A stretch of 64,000 nt of DNA from positions 1 to 64,000 of the forward strand of contig JAHCBA010000007.1 of the NCBI GenBank assembly GCA_019634625.1, in the 5' to 3' direction. A model generated the notes under the pieces. That model searched no databases. It was not told the origin of the DNA and worked only from the letters and a program-made list of their open reading frames with translations. The stretch comes from Verrucomicrobiia bacterium. Lineage in GTDB: Bacteria > Verrucomicrobiota > Verrucomicrobiia > Limisphaerales > CAIMTB01. Of this stretch, positions 1 through 8,812 are shown one piece after another (positions within the stretch are counted from its first letter, which is position 1; every line of letters begins with the position of its first letter). Both the position numbers and the translations under genes were made by a program.

Positions 1-39
1 CTTCTTGGCCAGTTCCAGGACCTGCTTGGGGGTGCTCAT
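1..39 (-). CDS. N-terminus of a gene leaving the window
   Basis: An ATG at position 39 on the minus strand opens a frame that reads MSTPKQVLELAKK and runs off the left edge. Only 13 residues are visible. This kind of opening occurs in type I glutamine synthetases of related bacteria, but 13 residues cannot establish the family. There is no convincing Shine-Dalgarno sequence upstream. The 249 bases between this start and the next gene hold no ORF that I believe in. Confidence 0.35.
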   Translation of the reverse strand, partial: MSTPKQVLELAKK

Positions 40-288
40 GGGGAGTTGAATCGGGCTGTGGGTCTGTGCGGACTGTAGAAAGGGTCGCCTCCGTCACGCG
101 GCGATCGAGGTCCGGAACTCCCGAAACGCCCGGAAGGGCGAGACGATGCTGGAGGGTTCAGGGTGCCGCTCGCTGCGTGGGAGGCATCGTAGGAATCGTG
201 ACGTTCGTGTAAAGGCGGCGCGCAGAAAAAGTCCGGGCCGCCAATCCACGCTTGACACAGGTGGAGACGCGGACGCCGGGGGCGATTC

Positions 289-1155
289 TTATTGGCCCAT
301 GAGGCCGGCCAGGTAGGCGCGGATGAGATCCGGCAGATCGTCGCTGTAGCCGCCCTCGAGAATGCTGAAGGTGGGGAGACCGAGGCGCCGGATCCGGTCT
401 CCGAGCCAGTGAAAATCCTCCGTCTCGAGCGTCTCGTGGGCGATGGGGTCACGGGCGTAGGCATCGAAGCCGGCCGAGACGGCGAGCAGGTCCGGGCGTG
501 TGGCGACGAGACGTTCGAGGGAACGGCTCAGGACCTTCCGGTACTCCCCGCGGGGAAAACCCGGGGGGACTGGATCGTTGAAGCCATTGTCGGCGACATC
601 GGCAGTGCCGGTTCCGGGATAACAGGGGTGTTGATGGACGGAGGCGAAGGCGAGGCCCTTCTGACCGGCGAGGATGGCCTCGGTGCCGTTGCCGTGGTGG
701 ACATCGAAGTCGAAGACGGCCACGCGGGCGGTGCCGGTGGCGCGGGCATCGAGGGCGGCGATGGCGATCGAGCTGAGGTAGCAGAAGCCCATGGCCCGGG
801 AACGGGTGGCATGGTGACCGGGCGGGCGGAGCAGACTGAACGAGGCAACACCCTCGCGGGCGGCCCGAAGGCCACGCAGGGCTCCGCCGACGCCGCGCAG
901 GGCGTGGTCGAGGATCCCCGGATGGGCCGGGGTATCGCCGTCGAAGGCGGATTTCGCTTCAGCCAGCAGCCGAAGGTGCTCGGCGGTGTGAGCGCGGAGG
1001 AGAGGTTCGCTGGTCACCGGATCCGGGGCGGCCCAGGAGAGTTTGAGCGAATCCTGGGAGCGCAGGGCGGCGAGGGTCCGGGAAATGCGCTCGGGCCGCT
1101 CGGGGTGGCCCCGGGAATGATACTCCGTGCAGCGTTCGTCGGTGATGACCAGCAC
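289..1155 (-). CDS. Histone deacetylase-like zinc amidohydrolase (AcuC/HDAC family)
   Basis: The 288-residue product is a full-length arginase/deacetylase-fold enzyme of the bacterial HDAC-like group, which removes acetyl groups from lysines, polyamines or small amides. The family motifs are visible: RPPGHHA with the general-base histidines at 114-115, DFDVHHGNGT supplying zinc ligands D151 and H153, AGFDA with D231, and LEGGY with the transition-state tyrosine Y270. The N-terminus has the usual HPERPERI segment. No signal peptide is seen, so it should act in the cytoplasm. Upstream lies a hexamer array and then the squalene/phytoene synthase gene on the same strand, about 315 bases away, so operon membership is doubtful. 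The natural substrate cannot be told from sequence. Confidence 0.9.
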   Translation of the reverse strand: MLVITDERCTEYHSRGHPERPERISRTLAALRSQDSLKLSWAAPDPVTSEPLLRAHTAEHLRLLAEAKSAFDGDTPAHPGILDHALRGVGGALRGLRAAREGVASFSLLRPPGHHATRSRAMGFCYLSSIAIAALDARATGTARVAVFDFDVHHGNGTEAILAGQKGLAFASVHQHPCYPGTGTADVADNGFNDPVPPGFPRGEYRKVLSRSLERLVATRPDLLAVSAGFDAYARDPIAHETLETEDFHWLGDRIRRLGLPTFSILEGGYSDDLPDLIRAYLAGLMGQ

Positions 1156-1210
1156 GGCGGAATTGCAGCAGAAGGCCGGGGGCGCGCCAACTCCGGAGGG
1201 GACGGTCCAG

Positions 1211-1385
1211 GACGATCACGATCACGATTACGATCACGATTACGATTACGAGGACGATTACGATTACGATTACGATTACGATTACGATTACGATTACGAT
1301 TACGATTACGATTACGATTACGATTACGATTACGATTACGATTACGATTACGAGGACGGGAACGAGGACGGGAACGAGGACGGGG
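1211..1385. repeat. Hexanucleotide array A (GATTAC/GATCAC)
   Basis: A tandem array of six-base units fills much of the 315-base gap between the deacetylase start and the synthase stop. It opens with mixed GATCAC and GATTAC units, continues with about 16 uninterrupted GATTAC units (about 1254-1350), and closes with degenerate GAGGAC and GGGAAC units. The trailing flank (about 1386-1412, GGCTGCAAAGGACTGGG) resembles the trailers of the 5.8 and 6.4 kb arrays. A fragment of the dispersed module, GACTCGCGGAGCTCGTCCCT, follows at about 1438-1460, just before the synthase stop. Long apparent reading frames through the array (Asp-Tyr or Arg-Leu repeats) result from the six-base period and are not genes. 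Confidence 0.95.
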
Positions 1386-1470
1386 TAGGCTGCAAAGGAC
1401 TGGGATGGGCCCCGGGAAGGGGGTGAAGGAATTCGAGGACTCGCGGAGCTCGTCCCTCCGGAGGGGACGG

Positions 1471-2340
1471 TCAGGGGGTTCCGTAGTTGGGGGCCATGAC
1501 ACCGGCGCGGATGCGGAGCCAGGTACGGAGGATGAGGCGGGCCTTTTGCCAGCGGCTGAGGCGGGTCGGGGAGGCGCCGAAAACGTTGAAGCGGGCGGAT
1601 TCCAGTTTGCGGAGCAGCCGCCAGTACACCGAACCCATCAATTCGGCGGCGACCATCGATCGGCGATCGGCGGCCGGGAGGGTTTCGCGGGCGAGGGAGT
1701 AAAAATGCCGGGCGCGGACGGCGACAGCTTCGGCGACACGGGCGTAACGGTCCGAATAGCGGCCTTCGAGGATTTCCGATTCGTCCACGCGGTGGCGCTG
1801 CAATTCCTCGGCGGGGAGGTAGATGCGTCCGCGACGGGCGTCGGTGGGGACATCGCGGAGGATGTTGGTGAGCTGGAGGGCGCGACCGAGGCTGATGGCA
1901 TACTCGCGGCAGCGGGGGTCGGTGTACCCGAAGATCTCGATGCTGAGGAGCCCCACGACGGAGGCGACCCGATAGCAGTAGTCGTCGAGTTCCGCGTGAG
2001 TCGGATACCGGTGGCGGGTGAGGTCCATTTCACAGCCGCGGATCAGTTCATCGAACAGGGCGAAGGGCAGCGCATATTGACGGATGACGGGCTGGAGTTC
2101 GCGGTTGACGGGGAAACGGGGTTCGCCGCCCTGGCAGGCGGTTCGGACGTCCTCACGCCAGGCCTGGAGCGCCCGGGCGCGTTCGTCCACGGGGCGGGCA
2201 TCCTCATCGGCCACGTCGTCCACCTCCCGGCAGAAGGCATAGAGGCCCGCCATGCCGCGGCGACGGGCCTTGGGGAGGAGGATGAAGGCGAGCGCCAGGT
2301 TCGAACCGCTCGCGCGGGTGATGGCGGCGCTGGTCTCCAT
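1471..2340 (-). CDS. Squalene/phytoene synthase family protein (HpnD/CrtB-like)
   Basis: The 289-residue enzyme belongs to the trans-isoprenyl diphosphate synthase family that joins two prenyl diphosphates head to head, giving presqualene/squalene or phytoene. The first aspartate-rich motif is in YAFCREVDDVADED (residues about 34-47), and the second region reads NILRDVPTDARRGRIYLP. The family length is about 280-300, so it is complete. It starts two bases after the stop of the small membrane protein, so the two are probably co-transcribed. Nothing in the window gives the rest of a hopanoid or carotenoid pathway, so HpnD is preferred over CrtB only by general similarity. Confidence 0.88.
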   Translation of the reverse strand: METSAAITRASGSNLALAFILLPKARRRGMAGLYAFCREVDDVADEDARPVDERARALQAWREDVRTACQGGEPRFPVNRELQPVIRQYALPFALFDELIRGCEMDLTRHRYPTHAELDDYCYRVASVVGLLSIEIFGYTDPRCREYAISLGRALQLTNILRDVPTDARRGRIYLPAEELQRHRVDESEILEGRYSDRYARVAEAVAVRARHFYSLARETLPAADRRSMVAAELMGSVYWRLLRKLESARFNVFGASPTRLSRWQKARLILRTWLRIRAGVMAPNYGTP

Positions 2341-2342
2341 GC

Positions 2343-2738
2343 TCAGATGGAAGGTCCTTCCGCCGGGGGCGGTGGGACGGTGGAACCCGGCGCAGAGTCG
2401 GCCGCGCGCTTGGGAGGCAGCCCGCCGGCTTCGGCGAGGGTGGGATTGCGCGGGCGATGATCGCGTCGTCGCTTGCGTCGGCTGCGCCGCTTCCGGGGCG
2501 ATTCCTCCTCCGCGCCCTCGTCATCCCCGGAACGGGCATCGCCGCCGGAAGCGGCCTGGGAAGCGGCCTGGGAAGCGTGGGAATGACGGTGCCGGCGTCG
2601 TTGCCGGGATCGGATGCCGAGGGCGATTCCGATGCCGAGGACGATGACGAGGGCCAAAATGACCCCGAGGACGATGAGAACATCCCCCGCCACCAGGGCG
2701 CCCGTTTTTGTTGCGGCGTTACCTCCTATGCTGTCCAT
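2343..2738 (-). CDS. Small membrane-anchored protein with basic tail
   Basis: The 131-residue product has one strongly hydrophobic segment at about residues 16-42 (LVAGDVLIVLGVILALVIVL). A highly basic, low-complexity tail rich in Arg, His and Lys follows, then a proline-rich C-terminus. This suggests a single-pass inner-membrane protein with a cytoplasmic polybasic tail. I do not recognise a family. It sits three bases after the response regulator gene and two bases before the prenyl synthase gene, so all are probably on one transcript. The acidic patch between the two basic blocks (DDEGAEEE) is a further sign of a disordered tail. Confidence 0.6.
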   Translation of the reverse strand: MDSIGGNAATKTGALVAGDVLIVLGVILALVIVLGIGIALGIRSRQRRRHRHSHASQAASQAASGGDARSGDDEGAEEESPRKRRSRRKRRRDHRPRNPTLAEAGGLPPKRAADSAPGSTVPPPPAEGPSI

Positions 2739-2741
2739 GAC

Positions 2742-4171
2742 TCAATTCGTGCCACGTCCACCCGACGGGGCCGCCTCTTCGTCGGCGGCGCCATCGGACT
2801 GGAGACCAAGGCGCTGCATGCGATAGCGCAGCGCGTGCCGGCTGATGCCGAGGGCCTCGGCGGCGCGGCCGAGGGTCCGATGGCGGTCGAGGGCGCGGGT
2901 GACGAGGTGGCGTTCGAAGTCGGCGAGAGCCTCTTCGAGGGGTCGATCGACGGGGGGATCGACCGGGACAGCCGGGGTGGCGGGCACCAGGCGGTTTTCG
3001 ACGGCGAAATCCGGAAGGCTGGCGGGCTGCACCTCGGTTTTGGATTCCAGGATCACGGCCCTCTCGATGGCGTTACGCAATTCGCGCACGTTACCGGGCC
3101 ATCGATGGCGGAGCAACGCTTGTTGCGCCGAAGGGGACAGGGTGCGGACGGATTTATTGAGGGCCGCGCTGTAGAGGTCCACGAAATGGCCGGCGAGCTG
3201 GAGGACATCCTCGCCCCGTTCACGGAGGGGCGGAGGGCGGAACTGGACCACGTTGAGGCGGTGAAAGAGGTCTTCGCGGAAGGCGCCTTCCCGGATGAGG
3301 GCGACGATGTCGCGGTTGGTGGCGGCGAGCACGCGGACATCGACGCGAAGTTCCTCGTTGCCGCCGACCCGGGTGAACGAGCCGTCCTCGAGGAAGCGGA
3401 GGAGCTTGGCCTGGAGCGAGCGGCTCATGTCGCCGATTTCGTCGAGGAACACCGTGCCTCCGTCGGCCTCCTCGACGCGGCCGCGTTTCTGGCGGACGGC
3501 GCCGGTGAAGGCGCCGCGTTCATGCCCGAAGAGTTCGCTCTCGAGGAGGGATTCGGGGATGGCCGCGCAGTTGATGCGGACGTAGGGGGCCTGGGCGCGG
3601 TCGCTCAGGCGGTGGAGGCAGCCGGCGATGAGTTCCTTGCCGGTACCGCTTTCGCCGAGGATGAGCACGGTGGCGCGGGTGGGGGCCACGGTGCGGATGA
3701 GCTGGCGAAGCTCCTGCATGCCCGGGGACCGGCCGATCAACTGGTCGAGGGAGAACCCGTGCGGGTCCCGCTGCCGCAGGGCGGTGTTCTCCCGGACCAG
3801 CCGGTGACGTTCGGCGCAGCGGGCGACGAGGTTGAGAAGTTCCTCCGGGGCGAACGGTTTGGCCAGGTAATCGAAGGCGCCGGAGCGGATCGCCTCGACC
3901 GCGAGACGGGGGGTGGCGTAGGCGGTGATCACGACCACCGGCACCTCGGGCCAGCGGGATCGCGCCTCCCGGAGCAGATCGTACCCGCTCATGCCGCCGA
4001 GGCGGGCGTCGGTGATCATCAGGAGCAGCTCGCGTTCCGCCAGCTCGGCAAGGGCCCGTTCCGCCGAATCCACGCAGACCACGGCATACCCCTCCGGGCG
4101 CAACACCTCCTCCAACGACGCCCGCATATTGGGCTCGTCGTCCACGACCAGGATGGGAGGCAGCGAGGGCA

Positions 4172-4172
<1 letters not shown>
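2742..4172 (-). CDS. Sigma-54-dependent response regulator (NtrC family)
   Basis: The 476-residue protein has the full three-part architecture. A receiver domain spans residues about 5-120, with acidic residues DDE near 11, phospho-acceptor D55 in MITDARL, and the conserved lysine in YLAKPF. An AAA+ sigma-54 activation domain spans about 145-375, with Walker A GESGTGKE, the sigma-54 contact loop GAFTGA, and the Walker B-type motif GGTVFLDEIGDM. A Fis-type helix-turn-helix lies near 430-460 (GRAAEALGISRHALRYRM). It overlaps the stop of the upstream sensor kinase by one base (TGATG), so the two are translationally coupled and form a cognate two-component system. Target promoters are not identifiable here. 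Confidence 0.95.
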
Positions 4173-5542
<1,370 letters not shown>

Positions 5543-5605
5543 CCGGAGCACAAGCCTTGCATCCGCCATGGCCGGGGGCAATCGGCATGCCAGGAGCCGG
5601 GCCAT

Positions 5606-5938
5606 CGGAGGGACGAGCTCCGCGAGTCCTCAACCCAATGCTCCACACCCTTTCCCCCCTCCCCGGGAACTCGTACTCAGCCCGAAGGGCGGTACTCGTA
5701 CTCGTCCTCGGACCCGCAGGCACACCCTTTTCGAGCGTCGCCTTGTGGCGGGTGCGATGGGTTCGATCGTGTTCGGACCTCCCGTTCCGCATGCGAACCG
5801 GGCAGGACGATTACGATTACGATTACGAGTACGATTACGGGTACGATTACGAGTACGGGACGAGTACGAGGCCTGCTGCGAAAGACTGAGGTGCGCTGGC
5901 AGGGCGGGGACGTGGGGGCCGGAGCCTGGGTCGGACCC
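5606..5938. repeat. Composite intergenic repeat, copy 1, with hexamer array B
   Basis: This block carries, in order, the module arm GGAGGGACGAGCTCCGCGAG (about 5608-5627), a segment ending in the GCCCGAAGGGC palindrome, a leader (about 5758-5808), hexamer array B at about 5810-5873 (GATTAC, GAGTAC and GGGTAC units), and a trailer with GACTGAGGTGCGC. About 155 bases before the leader and about 50 bases after the array recur almost exactly in the copy at 6148-6450, while the leaders and the arrays between them differ. No gene is supported in this block. Confidence 0.9.
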
Positions 5939-5940
5939 TG

Positions 5941-6018
5941 TTGGGTGTGCGCGCTTTAGCGCGCTTTAGCGTGTCGGGGCGGATTTGGGAGGCTCACGCT
6001 GAAGCGTGTACACCCAAC
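5941..6018. repeat. Inverted pair of GGTGTGCACGCTTTAGCGTG-type arms
   Basis: The left arm TTGGGTGTGCGCGCTTTAGC contains an extra internal GCGCGCTTTAGC duplication. The right arm reads ACGCTGAAGCGTGTACACCC. Each arm has its own inner palindrome (CACGCTTTAGCGTG type), and the two arms are inverted relative to each other, so a hairpin or cruciform is possible. The same pair is at 6464-6530 and in the tandem repeats at 26.7 kb; a single arm is at about 13564-13583. Confidence 0.85.
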
Positions 6019-6044
6019 GGACGCTCCGAGTTCATCACCCTCGC

Positions 6045-6147
6045 TTCACTCCGGACGGACGAGCTCCGCGAATCCGCATTCCATCGCTCCCCTCCCCTGC
6101 GGCCTCGTGGAACTCGGCCCTCCGATTTCACCACCCTGCTTCACCTT
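6045..6147. repeat. Dispersed module with CCCTCCGA/TCGGAGGG hairpin
   Basis: This is a copy of the dispersed module, with GACGAGCTCCGCGAATCC, GCGGCCTCGTGGAACTCGGC, and CCCTCCGA separated by about 22 bases from TCGGAGGG. The hairpin loop (TTTCACCACCCTGCTTCACC) is the reverse-complement counterpart of the loop in the module copy at 17.8 kb. It runs directly into composite repeat copy 2. Confidence 0.8.
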
Positions 6148-6460
6148 TCGGAGGGACGAGCTCCGCGAGTCCTCAACCCAATGCTCCACACCCTTTCCCC
6201 CCTCCCCGGGAATTCGTACTCAGCCCGAAGGGCGGTACTCGCACTCGTCCTCGGACCCGCAGGCACACCCTTTTCGAGCGTCGCCTTGTGGCGGGTGCGA
6301 TGGGCTTGATCATTCTCGAAGCTCCAATTCAGCGTGGGAACTGGGTAGGGGAATCACGATTAAGATTAAGATTAAGATTAAGATTACGAGGCCTGCTGCG
6401 AAAGACTGAGGTGCGCTGGCAGGGCGGGGACGTGGGGGGGGGCAGAGGCTGGGTCGGACT
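6148..6460. repeat. Composite intergenic repeat, copy 2, with hexamer array C
   Basis: About 155 bases are nearly identical to copy 1 (module arm, then the GCCCGAAGGGC palindrome segment). Then comes a diverged leader ending GGGAACTGGGTAGGGG, a short array C of GATTAA units (about 6355-6388, five to six units), and the same trailer, CTGCTGCGAAAGACTGAGG. The hexamer type differs from copy 1 although both flanks match, so the array seems to be replaced or homogenised independently of its flanks. Confidence 0.9.
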
Positions 6461-6463
6461 CTG

Positions 6464-6530
6464 TTGGGTGTGCACGCTTTAGCGTGTCGGGGCGGATTTG
6501 GGAGGCTTACGCTGAAGCGTGTACACCCAA
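6464..6530. repeat. Second inverted arm pair (CACGCTTTAGCGTG type)
   Basis: The arms TTGGGTGTGCACGCTTTAGC and ACGCTGAAGCGTGTACACCC face each other across about 20 bases. The sequence is close to the pair at 5941-6018, without that copy's extra internal duplication. The bases from 6531 to 6601 hold a decayed module fragment and no gene. Confidence 0.85.
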
Positions 6531-6601
6531 CGGACGCTCCGATTTCACCACCCTCACTTCACTCCGCGAGTTCTCAATCCATGGCACCCCTTCCTCGCCC
6601 C

Positions 6602-7150
6602 TCACGCCAGAATCGCGGCCACCCGGGCCACGATTCGATCGACGTCGATCATGCGTCCCACGCCCTCGTATCCGCAGGAGAGAAGGCCTTCGGCCGGACC
6701 CAGGAACTCGACGCCACGCGCGGCCAGCGTGGCGACGTGTCCCTGGGTCGCCGGGTGCTGCCACATCTTGCCGTTCATGGCCGGCGCCACCAGGACCGGC
6801 ACCGCGGGGTCGAGGGCCAGCGCAAGGCTGCTCAGGGCGTCATCGGCCAGGCCCAGCGCCAGCCGGGCCAGCGTGTGCGCCGTGGCCGGGGCGACCAGGA
6901 GCAGGTCCGCCTCGTCGGCCAGCGCGATGTGGCGCGGGCGCCAGCCTTCGTCCTCGTCGTAGAGGCCGGTCACGACCGGGTGACGCGACAGGGTTCGGAA
7001 GGGGACGGGCGTCACGAAGCGTTGCGCCTCGGCGGTCATGACGACATGGACGGCGTGGCCGTTGCGGGTGAGCTGGCTGGCCAGGTCCACGGCCTTGTGG
7101 GCGGCGATGGATCCGGTCACCCCAAGGACGATGTTGGCGGGGCGATTCAC
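6602..7150 (-). CDS. coaC: Phosphopantothenoylcysteine decarboxylase domain protein
   Basis: The 182-residue flavoprotein matches the CoaC half of bifunctional CoaBC, which decarboxylates 4'-phosphopantothenoylcysteine in coenzyme A synthesis. Visible motifs are the N-terminal GVTGSIAAHKA, H74 in RHIALADEADL, the PAMN motif at 123-126, and the substrate-lid motif LLSCGYEGVGRM with catalytic C159. It ends after the decarboxylase domain, so no synthetase (CoaB) half is fused; a separate CoaB would be expected elsewhere. It starts with GTG inside a GTGA overlap with the gmk stop, so it is translationally coupled in a yicC-gmk-coaC operon. Other members of the flavoprotein family (UbiX, EpiD) fit the PAMN and cysteine motifs less well. 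Confidence 0.9.
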   Translation of the reverse strand: MNRPANIVLGVTGSIAAHKAVDLASQLTRNGHAVHVVMTAEAQRFVTPVPFRTLSRHPVVTGLYDEDEGWRPRHIALADEADLLLVAPATAHTLARLALGLADDALSSLALALDPAVPVLVAPAMNGKMWQHPATQGHVATLAARGVEFLGPAEGLLSCGYEGVGRMIDVDRIVARVAAILA

Positions 7151-7800
7151 GGGCGGAGGGTTGTGAGGCTTCCATCGATGACCAGGCGCCGGGTCCGTCG
7201 GGCACGGAGCCGCTCCGCTGCGAGGATGTGCTCCATGGCGGCGAGATCCTCGTCCTTGCCGGCGCTGACGATGACGTAGTCAAAAGTCGGCCAGCGGTCC
7301 ACTTCGTCGCGGGCCGCGGCGAGGCGACGTTCGATGACGCCGGGCGCGTCCTGATTGCGTCCGGTGAGGCGTCGTTGGAGTTCGTCCCAGGAAGGCGGCA
7401 TGAGGAAGGCCGAGACGAGGGCGGGGCCGAGGACGGGATCGCCGCTGGCGGCGACGCGGCGGACGGCTTCGGCGCCCTGGACATCGACGGTCAGGAGGAC
7501 ATCGCGGCCGGCCTCGAGGCGGCGGACGACTTCCGAGCGGAGGGTGCCGTAGCGGTTGCCATAGACCTCGGCATGTTCGAGGAAGGCGTCTTCGGCGAGG
7601 CGCTGGTCGAAGGCGGGCCGGTCGAGGAAATAATAATCGACGCCATCGCGTTCTCCGGGGCGTGCGGGCCGGGTGGTGCAGGTGACGGCGCGATCGAGGT
7701 TGGGCTGGGTTTCGAGGAGGCGCTGGCCCACGGTGGTTTTTCCGGCGCCGGAGGGGGCGGAGAGGAGGAGGAGGAGCGGGGCGACAGTCCGTTCGGGCAT
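7147..7800 (-). CDS. gmk: Guanylate kinase
   Basis: The 217-residue enzyme phosphorylates GMP to GDP with ATP in the cytoplasm. The P-loop reads SAPSGAGKTT (about 14-23). It is followed by the GMP-binding region TCTTRPARPGERDGVDYYF, the HAEVYGNRYGT segment, and DVQGAEAVR. The length is normal for the family (about 200-215). It lies four bases downstream of yicC and overlaps coaC by four bases. The yicC-gmk order is widespread in bacteria and supports both calls. Confidence 0.96.
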   Translation of the reverse strand: MPERTVAPLLLLLSAPSGAGKTTVGQRLLETQPNLDRAVTCTTRPARPGERDGVDYYFLDRPAFDQRLAEDAFLEHAEVYGNRYGTLRSEVVRRLEAGRDVLLTVDVQGAEAVRRVAASGDPVLGPALVSAFLMPPSWDELQRRLTGRNQDAPGVIERRLAAARDEVDRWPTFDYVIVSAGKDEDLAAMEHILAAERLRARRTRRLVIDGSLTTLRP

Positions 7801-7804
7801 GGGG

Positions 7805-8686
7805 TTATTCGATGTTCTGGGCCTGTTCGCGGATGCGTTCGAGTTCGGTCTTGAGGCGGACCACCTCGTGGGCGATGGGGGCGTCGTTGGCCTTGGCGCC
7901 GATGGTGTTGACCTCGCGATTCATTTCCTGGACGAGGAAATCGAGCAGGCGTCCGACCGGTTCGGCCTGGGAAAGGGCGGCGGCGAACTGCACGAAATGG
8001 CTTTCGAGGCGGGTGAGCTCCTCGGTGATGTCGGAGCGATCGGCGAACAGGGCGACCTCCTTGAGGAGGCGTTCCTGGTCTTCCGGGCCAAGGGGCAGGC
8101 CGGCTGCGGCGATCCGCTCGTGCAACTGGCTGCGGTAATGCTGGGCGACCTGCGGGGCCCGCTGGCGGATGGCTTGGACGGCGGTTTTGAGGATCGTCAG
8201 CCGCTGGGCCAGATCGCCGGCAAGGTGGGCGCCCTCCTGATCTCGCAGGCGGACGAACTGTTCCAGGGCGGCGGCCAGCGCGGCGGACACCGAGGGCCAG
8301 AACGCCTCGGCGTCTTCAGGCTCCTCGTCGGGTTCCATGACCCCGGGGGCGCGGAGGATGACTTCCAGGGAGGGGCGATCCTGGATTCCGAGTTCGCGGG
8401 CCAGATCCGAGAACTCGCGGGCGTAGGCGCCGGCCAGCGTCCGGTTGATCCGCACCCGATCGGCCCGACGGGCATCCCCCGCGTGAAGCGTCACCCGCAC
8501 GCTGACGCGGCCGCGGGAGAGGTGCCGGTGGATTTCGTCGCGCATACGGGCTTCGAGCACGTCCAGATCCCTGGGCAGGTTGATGGCAATCTCCCCCTGC
8601 TTCCGGTTCACCGAGCTCAGCTCGACGGTCACCTGGCACCCATCGTGGGCGCTCTGTCCACAGCCGTATCCGGTCATCGACCTCAT
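7805..8686 (-). CDS. yicC: YicC/YloC family endoribonuclease
   Basis: The 293-residue protein starts MRSMTGYG, the standard opening of the family, at the ATG at 8686. Much longer open readings upstream of this point belong to the opposite strand's gene. The C-terminus has the conserved block GRLLDFLVQEMNREVNTIG and ends with the family's REQAQNIE. YicC-type proteins are endoribonucleases affecting small-RNA and mRNA turnover. Here it heads the gmk-coaC operon, with 126 bases separating it from the divergent lipoprotein gene, so the promoters of both genes must lie there. Confidence 0.93.
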   Translation of the reverse strand: MRSMTGYGCGQSAHDGCQVTVELSSVNRKQGEIAINLPRDLDVLEARMRDEIHRHLSRGRVSVRVTLHAGDARRADRVRINRTLAGAYAREFSDLARELGIQDRPSLEVILRAPGVMEPDEEPEDAEAFWPSVSAALAAALEQFVRLRDQEGAHLAGDLAQRLTILKTAVQAIRQRAPQVAQHYRSQLHERIAAAGLPLGPEDQERLLKEVALFADRSDITEELTRLESHFVQFAAALSQAEPVGRLLDFLVQEMNREVNTIGAKANDAPIAHEVVRLKTELERIREQAQNIE

Positions 8687-8812
8687 CTGCGGACCGGGAG
8701 ATAGCGGGGAACCGGGGGGCGAGGCGATCCTTCTTTTGCCGGGGGCGTCGGGGGAATGGCGGCGGGGAGCGGAGATTCTTGCGCTCGCCCCCTCCATTCG
8801 TAGCCTCGGCGA

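Noticed and set aside
1127-1426. Asp-Tyr repeat protein from the hexamer array
   Set aside because: Any frame through a six-base repeat gives a dipeptide repeat; there is no independent evidence of a gene.
292-2460. Very long plus-strand frame through the deacetylase and synthase genes
   Set aside because: It is low-complexity Gly/Glu/Arg translation in the antisense of two well-supported genes and runs through a hexamer array; no domain is recognisable.
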